The position numbers and the translations under genes are program-made. Below are positions 57,991-64,000 of a stretch of DNA of 64,000 nt, one piece after another. The notes beneath the pieces were generated by a model that saw nothing but the letters and a program-made list of their open reading frames with translations, did not search any database and was not told the origin of the DNA. Position 1 is the stretch's first letter, and every line of letters starts with the position of its first letter. Source of the stretch: Miscanthus floridulus (taxonomy: Eukaryota; Streptophyta; Magnoliopsida; Poales; Poaceae); the NCBI RefSeq assembly GCF_019320115.1, contig NC_089584.1, positions 54,742,852 through 54,806,851 on the forward strand, given 5' to 3'.

Positions 57991-58651
57991 TCTTCTCGTA
58001 GGATCCGCGAACTTGATAACTTGTCGCTGCGTGACCTGGTGAAGAGGCAGTGCACCGCGAGGCTGTCCACGCGACGAACTACCGAGACAATCACCCTTCC
58101 ACGTACCGACGAAACAGCCCACACAATCACGCCCTATAGACGTGAAGGCACAAACTGGGTGAACCGCAGTTCGGCGTTCTACAACTCCCTCAGGAATCGA
58201 AAGAACAAGTGTTGCAAGCCTCTCAAGACTCACGCATAAACAAAACTCCACGAGTTTGTGTATTCTGAATTCAGCTAATCAAGATCTGACCTTTCATTGT
58301 CTAGTACAAGATATATATAGGGATAGGGACATTCAGCTTGGAGTAAATGGCAGCATGCGCATGCACTAGTGGATTTCGTGGCTGGTTCGCGCGTCTTTCA
58401 GCTTCTGATAGCAGTTACTAAAATGAGCATAACTCTTTATTGGGAAGTCCAAATAATGAGCCGTTTGATGGGCTGGAAAGTAGACCTGAAGACGCTTCCA
58501 TCCACATATAGAACACCATCTAACTCCTTGTATTCTGTCCGCGGTGATGCTTGGAATTCGTACCATGTATCAGTCATCTAGCTTCTGGTTGCATTTCCAT
58601 GCAAAGGTGATGAACCACCATTTTATTCTTGCACACCATAGGCTTCTTGGT
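57990..58651 (-). repeat. Probable 3' LTR remnant of the CRM-like element
   Basis: Lies directly after the end of the CRM-type pol (stop near 58652). It holds a minus-strand TATA-like tatatatag near 58310-58320 followed by a leader-like segment with gagtcttgagaggcttgcaac. LTR edges could not be fixed because no second LTR is in the window and the LINE joins on the left. Confidence 0.4.
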
Positions 58652-61146
58652 TCAAATGTCCATAGGCTTGAATCCATCTTCATCCCATGCTGGTTCATAC
58701 ACTCCATCATTCCTAAGGACATTGGAACAAGAACTCAAAAGCATAGGCTCATTCAACATAAACTGATTATTAAACATAAGGTTAGCGTTCACCTGAGAAT
58801 GAATTTCCTTCTCCAGTTGTTTAGCTCTACTTCTTGTAATTGGACCAGCTTTATCAAGTGGAGTTTCATTTGAAGATGAGTGAATGCTAGGAATGTCCTC
58901 ATTAGCCTCCCCCTCTTGAGAAGGAGTCGTCCTCGACTCAGGCTCACCAACAAATGAGAAGGTGGCAGCTCAATTTTGTAAGCATTATCATTTATCTTGT
59001 GTAAAACCTTGAACGGACCATCACCCCTAGGAGATAACTTACTCTTACGCTGTTGGGGAAATCGATCCTTGCGTAGATGCAACCACACGAGGTCTTCGGG
59101 CTGGAATGTAACCTTCTTCTTACCTTTGTTCGCTTGCTTTGCATATTGTGCTGATTTCTTCTCGATATTCCTTCTTGTCTCATCATGTAGCTTCTTGAGA
59201 AAATCCAATCTCTTTGCTGCATCCAAGTTAACTTGTTCCTGTAATGGTAAAGGCAAAAGATCCATGGGAGTATGCGGTTTAAACCCATAAACAATTTCAA
59301 ATGGACAAAAGTTTGTTGTGGAATGGACTGCCCTGTTATAAGCAAATTCAACATGTGGAAGGCATTCTTCCCACTGCTTCAAATTCTTTTTCAACACAGC
59401 ACGCAACATGGTGGACAAGGTACGGTTGACAACTTCAGTTTGCCCATCGGTTTGCGGATGACAAGTGGTGGAAAATAACAACTTTGTACCAAGTTTAGCC
59501 CATAATGTCTTCCAAAAATAGCTTATAAATTTTGTATCCCGGTCTGAAACAATAGTCCTTGGTACTCCATGTAAACGAACGATCTCCCTGAAAAACAAAT
59601 CAGCAACGTGTGAAGCATCGTCGTTCTTATGACATGGAATAAAATGTGCCATTTTAGAGAATCGGTCAACAATGTTATCTTTCCCACGCTTATGTTTTAT
59701 AACATAGGGAAATGTTTCAATGAACTCAATCCATTTAGCATGTCTACGGTTCAGTTTGCCTTGACTTTTTAGATATTTCAAAGCTTCATGATCAGAATGG
59801 ATGACAAATTCTTTAGGTAACAAATAATGGTGCCAAACTTCCAAAACGCGAACTAAGGCATAAAGCTCTTTGTCATAAACCGAGTAATTCAGATGTGGAC
59901 CATTTAGCTTTTCAGAAAAGTAGGCAATAGGTTTACCTTCTTGCAGCAGTACACCTCCTATGCCAATACCACTTGCATCACATTCGATCTCAAATGTCTT
60001 ACCAAAATCAGGAAGTTGTAGCAGCGGTGCTTCACAAAGCTGTGTTTTCAGTGTGTGAAATGCTTGGTCTTCGTCATGGCCCCACGTGAATGGAACATCC
60101 TTCTTTGTGAGATTGTTAAGGGGTGCAGCGAGGGTGCTGAAATTTTTGACAAAACGCCTATAGAAACTTGCAAGACCATGAAAGCTTCAAACTTGGCTCA
60201 CATTTACTGGTGTAGGCCAATCCTGTATTGCTTTAACCTTCTCTTCATCAACCTGAATACCATCTGCGGAAACAACAAAGCCAAGGAAAACAACATGGTC
60301 TGTGCAAAAGGTGCACTTAGCAATGTTGCCATACAATTTCTCTTCCCTCAAAACAGCAAGTACTTGACGGATATGATCAAGATGTTCATCAAATGATTTG
60401 CTATAGATCAGAATATCATAAAAATAAACAACTACAAACTTGCCAATGAAAGCTCATAAAACATGGTTCATTAAGCGCATAAAAGTTGAAGGAGCATTTG
60501 TCAAGCCAAATGGCATCACAAGCCATTCATAGAGACCAATTTTAGTTTTAAACGCTGTTTTCCATTCATCACCAAGTTTCATGCGGATTTGATGATAGCC
60601 ACTACGCAAATCAATCTTGGTGAAAATGATGGAACCACTCAATTCATCTAACATGTCATCAAGTCGTGGAATGGGATGGCGATATCGAACAGTTATAGCA
60701 TTGATAGCACGACAATCAACACACATGTGCCAAGAGCCGTCTTTCTTTGGAACTAAAAGAACGGGAACAGCACATGGTGATAAGGATTCACGAACATACC
60801 CTTTGTCCAAAAGCTCTTTTACCTGTCGCTAAATTTCCTTTGTCTCTGTGGGATTGGTGCGGTAGGCTGGACGATTTGGAAGAGAAGCACCTGGTACCAA
60901 ATCAATTTGATGCTCAATTCCATGGAGTGGAGGAAGTCCAACTAGTATCTCATCGGGAAAAACATCTTCGAAGTCCTGTAAGAGATCAAGAACAACAGTA
61001 GGCAGTGATGAAGGTAAATCGTTAGTTGAAAGTAGGACCTCCTTGTGCAAGAGCACAAAGAATGAGGCTGTGGTGTTTCTCACTTCTCTCATATCACTCT
61101 TGCTCACAAAGAGACTCAGTGTGGCGTGGCTGTTTAGGATTGGCAT
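58652..61146 (-). pseudogene. CRM-like chromovirus pol (RT, RNase H, integrase), defective
   Basis: Minus strand, with frame changes and stops. The RT region (60810-about 60400) has [20 protein letters not shown] and [18 protein letters not shown]. At the active site the frame reads VVVYFYDILIYS, so the first Asp of the usual YxDD is Tyr. RNase H follows ([18 protein letters not shown] near 59950). Near 59675 the text jumps from RNase H (RGKDNIV) straight to integrase ([12 protein letters not shown]). The linker, the integrase zinc domain and the start of its core are thus deleted. The integrase end has [16 protein letters not shown] and [11 protein letters not shown], typical of the CRM lineage, then a further gap and a frame containing [12 protein letters not shown]. 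It cannot be functional. Confidence 0.85.
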
Positions 61147-63139
61147 GAGTCTTTATGTGGCTGGATGGGTTAGAACTCTCTCCCTTACTTGTGTTGGGGA
61201 TCTCACTCAATTTTCTTTTGTCAGATTCCTCTCTTTTCTTGTGAGCCATATCTAAAGCATGTATCTCCTCTGGAGATAATGGAATAAGAACCACCTTCTT
61301 GTCATTATGAATGAAAGTGTGTTTGTTAGACCGTCCAAAATGCACCGAGTCCACATCAAATTGCCAGGGCCGACCAAGCAGCAAATGGCATGCTTGCATG
61401 GGGACAATATCACAATCCACCTCTCCATGATAATCACCAATGGAAAATGACAAACGAATCATGGCTAAAACCTTAACTGTAATAGAATTATTCAACCATT
61501 GTATATGGTATGGATGTGGATGGCGACGTGGCTGCAAGCCAAGCTTCTCAACAAGCAAAGCACTAACAATATTATTGCAGCTCCCACCATCTATGATGAA
61601 ACGGCACACTTGTCCTTTCACTTTGCATCTGGATTGAAACAAATTATGGCATTATCCTTGTTCAGCAGCAACAAATTGAGTGGAAAGAACTCGCCTCACC
61701 ACCAAAGAAGGAGATGGTGTGTTCATTATAGAACGCGTCAAATCAGGAAAATCAGCAAGCAACTCATCAAAATCATCACTAGTAATCTCGTTGAAAGATG
61801 GAGAAACAACATCTTGTAATAGGTCATTGTGAGCAAAAGTTGGAATAGGTTGAATGGCTAAACAATTTAGACCTAGCTCAAATGTACCATCCTCAGCTGA
61901 ATACTCACAAGTATCAAGATTTAGGTCTACAAATACATTGTTAAACTCTTCATCCTCTTCACTTTGAGAATCACAAGAACCATTAGCAAGTGCAATAATG
62001 GTACGCCGATTGGGACATTCAGCTTGCTTATGTCCATGACCACCACACTTAAAACACTCAATCTTGCTTGTCTTCCGTTGGGCTGTTGTAACAGAGGAGC
62101 TGGACTGATTGGAATTTACAGCTTTGCCTCTTGAATCAAAATGTTTGGCAGACATTGAAATTGAACGAGAAGTTGCACGAGATGAAGGTGTGTGCACCTC
62201 TGACCCTTGCTGCTGTGAATGGTGCCATGGAGTAGAACTATGAGGAGCTGAAAATGAAGCACGGTTCTTATAAGATTCAGCAAGCTGCCGTTCTGCCCTT
62301 TTTGCAAAATGAAGCAATTCATCCATAGTGTTGTAATTAGTCATGTCCACCTTGTCTGCGATTGGTTTATTAAGACCAACCAGAAATCGAGCCATCATTG
62401 ATTCCTCATCTTCAGTGATACCGGTACGAAGTAGACACATTTCCATTTCCTGAAAATATTCATCCACACTATGATGACCTTGGACAAGACATTTCAGCCT
62501 CAAATGTAGCTCATGAGAATAATGGGCAGGAACAAATCTCCGCCTCATTTCTCGTTTCATGTCATCCCAAGTAATACGATCATGTCCAACACGGTGGAAA
62601 TCAGCACACACTTGATTCCACCAAGTGATTGCATAACCTGTGAACTCAATTGCAGCAAGCTTTGCTTTCTTGACAAGAGGGTAAGTATAGAAATCAAAGA
62701 TCTGATCAACCTTGGTCTCCCACTCAAAATAATCATCAGCATTTTCCTTTCTGTTAAATTTTGGAATAGACACTTTCACTTTGCTTAAACCATCATCATC
62801 ACGACGACGATGGCGGTCACGATAACCATGATGGACACCATGCCGATGATCATCCATGTCGGACAACATATCATCATCACCATCATAATCTCTACCTCCA
62901 ACCAGAACGCGCCGAGCACGACCAAAACCATGGCCAAACCCACCACGTCCATGTCCATGACCAGCGGCACGACGTGGTGCCTCGTTATCCTCATTGTCAT
63001 CATCCTCATTTGGTGGTGGTTCTCTATGAGGCATGTTCAATTGGAGAGTTTGTAGTTGTTGCATCAAATCATTCATTTGTGTACGCAGTTCCTGGAATTC
63101 CTCCACCGAAACAGCGGCACCATCTCCACGTCCTGTCAT
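61147..63139 (-). pseudogene. CRM-like chromovirus gag and protease
   Basis: ATG at 63139 gives MTGRGDGAAVSVEEFQELRT, then an Arg/Gly/Asp/His-rich stretch, the Gag core (SIPKFNRKENADDYFEWETK; EFTGYAITWWNQ) and a CCHC knuckle CFKCGGHGHKQAEC near 62050. An in-frame TAA lies at about 61652, after which the same frame continues with the protease, FIIDGGSCNNIV near 61590, ending in a basic tail near 61094. The D-G-G-S-C-N-N form of the protease motif is characteristic of CRM-type elements. Gag/protease is in a different frame from RT, through an indel near 61100. Confidence 0.85.
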
Positions 63140-63166
63140 ATTAGTAGAGGGGGGAAAATAGGACAA

Positions 63167-64000
63167 TATATATGTGGAATATATGTGGAATCACTCCCTC
63201 ACCACTTGCTGAACAAGTTCTTTCTCTTCCTGGAAAGGGCAAGAACCAGGGCTGCAATCTGTAGTGGAAGAGTGAAGAGACTACGGTGCAACAGCTCACG
63301 GTGCTTTTAAGTGGAGCTTGGTGGGGTAATATGTAAATGGAATGCGCTGAAATGTAGTAATGCAAAACCGAATAATAATCCAAGAACTCAAGTCTAAGTT
63401 GCTGAATATAAAGGAAAAGATGCTCAAAGAAAGGAACAAGATGTAGGAAGTGGATAGATGAACACCAATTGCACCAAACAAAACTTGTTGCTGCCCAAAC
63501 CCCTTTGTGGTGTGCTGAACACAATTCTCTTTTATTTCTTTTCTTTCCTTTTTTTTGAACAAGAACTCGTTGTTTTCAGTCCTTCTTTTGACCCATATAC
63601 ATCTTTTCTTTTAACCTTTGTGAGAAACGCAGCACAACTTTCAACTAAAGGGGCACATAAGGATCAACTAAGATGGACGGCGCAGCACAAAAATAAGAAA
63701 CTCAGGTGGGGAATTTGTGGCGGGTAGAAAACAAGGGTGGAACGGGTGGTTTTTTTAGTTATATATATGCAGCAAGCAATGACGATTAGAACAAGGGTGG
63801 GATGGGTGGGTACATGCAGCAAGCGATTTGATGATTAGAACAATGATAACAACTAGAATGATGTGGAAAAGAAAAATTCAACAACTAGACAAATCTTAAA
63901 GGATTAAAACTCGATAAAGCAAACTACAAAATCAGTAGCACGTATGAATTTGGGCTGTAGGTTTTCTTTTTTGGCTATTAGTGGATAGTAGGTATATAAA
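63167..64000. other. Upstream of CRM-like gag, no LTR or primer site found
   Basis: A 5' LTR and primer site would be expected on the minus strand here, but no gctctgatacca (plus-strand form of the usual primer site) was seen. Nor was there similarity to the LTR-like remnant at 58.0-58.6 kb. A tandem-like repeat of gattagaacaagggtgg/gatgattagaacaa occurs at 63720-63845. Confidence 0.4.

Larger units (their letters stand above)
53483..58000 (-). mobile_element. L1-type LINE (non-LTR retrotransposon), minus strand
   Basis: The 3' end is a 9-base A tail on the minus strand (t-run at 53483-53491), preceded by about 200 bp of 3' untranslated region. ORF2 (endonuclease, reverse transcriptase, Cys-rich zinc finger) and the end of ORF1 are recognised in one orientation. 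The 5' boundary is near 58000, where sequence passes into LTR-like DNA of the CRM element, so the 5' end may be truncated or disrupted. Target duplication not identified. Confidence 0.85.

Noticed and set aside
57850..58251. 133-codon frame as LINE ORF1 start
   Set aside because: It begins in LTR-like sequence (leader-like segment after a TATA-like site), so its N-terminal half is probably not LINE protein. Only the part after about 57990 was kept.
62785..63009. Met/Val-rich frame antisense-shifted within CRM gag
   Set aside because: A shadow of the His/Asp/Arg-rich gag repeat in another frame.

Overview
The window is plant nuclear DNA, most probably from a panicoid/andropogonoid grass (Saccharum, Sorghum, Miscanthus or Zea type). 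That inference rests on dense nesting of Ty3/gypsy, Ty1/copia, CACTA and L1-type elements, LTRs primed by initiator-Met tRNA, and a phi-class glutathione S-transferase with grass-type exon structure. There are no bacterial features. Only one host gene looks intact (the GST at 52.5-53.4 kb, minus strand). Nearly everything else is transposon.

Layout. 0-8 kb: decayed low-copy coding fragments on the minus strand, including an unknown gene whose 3' exons were tandemly duplicated, a three-unit array with tRNA-like Pol III boxes, a partial RNase H1 N-terminal-like domain and a second unknown broken gene. 8-12.8 kb: a CACTA (En/Spm) element, minus strand, with a broken TNP2 transposase and one clear terminus at 12782. 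12.8-15.1 kb: Helitron-like termini, a MITE and an LTR fragment. 15.1-31.7 kb: the 5' part of a Ty1/copia element (LTR, primer site, gag; no pol found). Its gag is split by a complete, young 13.1-kb Tekay/Del-type chromovirus (16837-29957, minus strand) with 3687-bp LTRs, a 5-bp target duplication (aacgc) and one uninterrupted 1497-codon gag-pol ending in a chromodomain. 31.8-35.9 kb: a plant-mobile-domain pseudogene (plus) convergent with a GRF-type zinc-knuckle pseudogene (minus). The GRF gene is split by a 12.7-kb large retrotransposon derivative (35940-48667, target duplication cgggg) that has giant LTRs and no gag-pol. 48.7-52.4 kb: flank, small inverted-repeat elements and an (ATAAT)n satellite. 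52.5-53.4 kb: the GST gene. 53.5-58 kb: an L1-type LINE whose poly(A) abuts the GST promoter. 58-63.2 kb: a broken CRM-like chromovirus (minus). 63.2-64 kb: nothing recognised.

How the parts relate. The non-autonomous 12.7-kb element shares primer site, polypurine tract, LTR ends and an LTR hairpin with the intact Tekay element, so a Tekay-type element could mobilise it. The most striking observation is a small open reading frame between the 5' LTR and gag of the intact chromovirus. Its first ~23 residues copy the histone H3 N-terminal tail (K4 and the ARKS/K9 context included). Coiled-coil and acidic segments follow, the acidic one in an overlapping frame. An H3-tail look-alike in an element whose gag-pol ends in a chromodomain is worth experimental attention.
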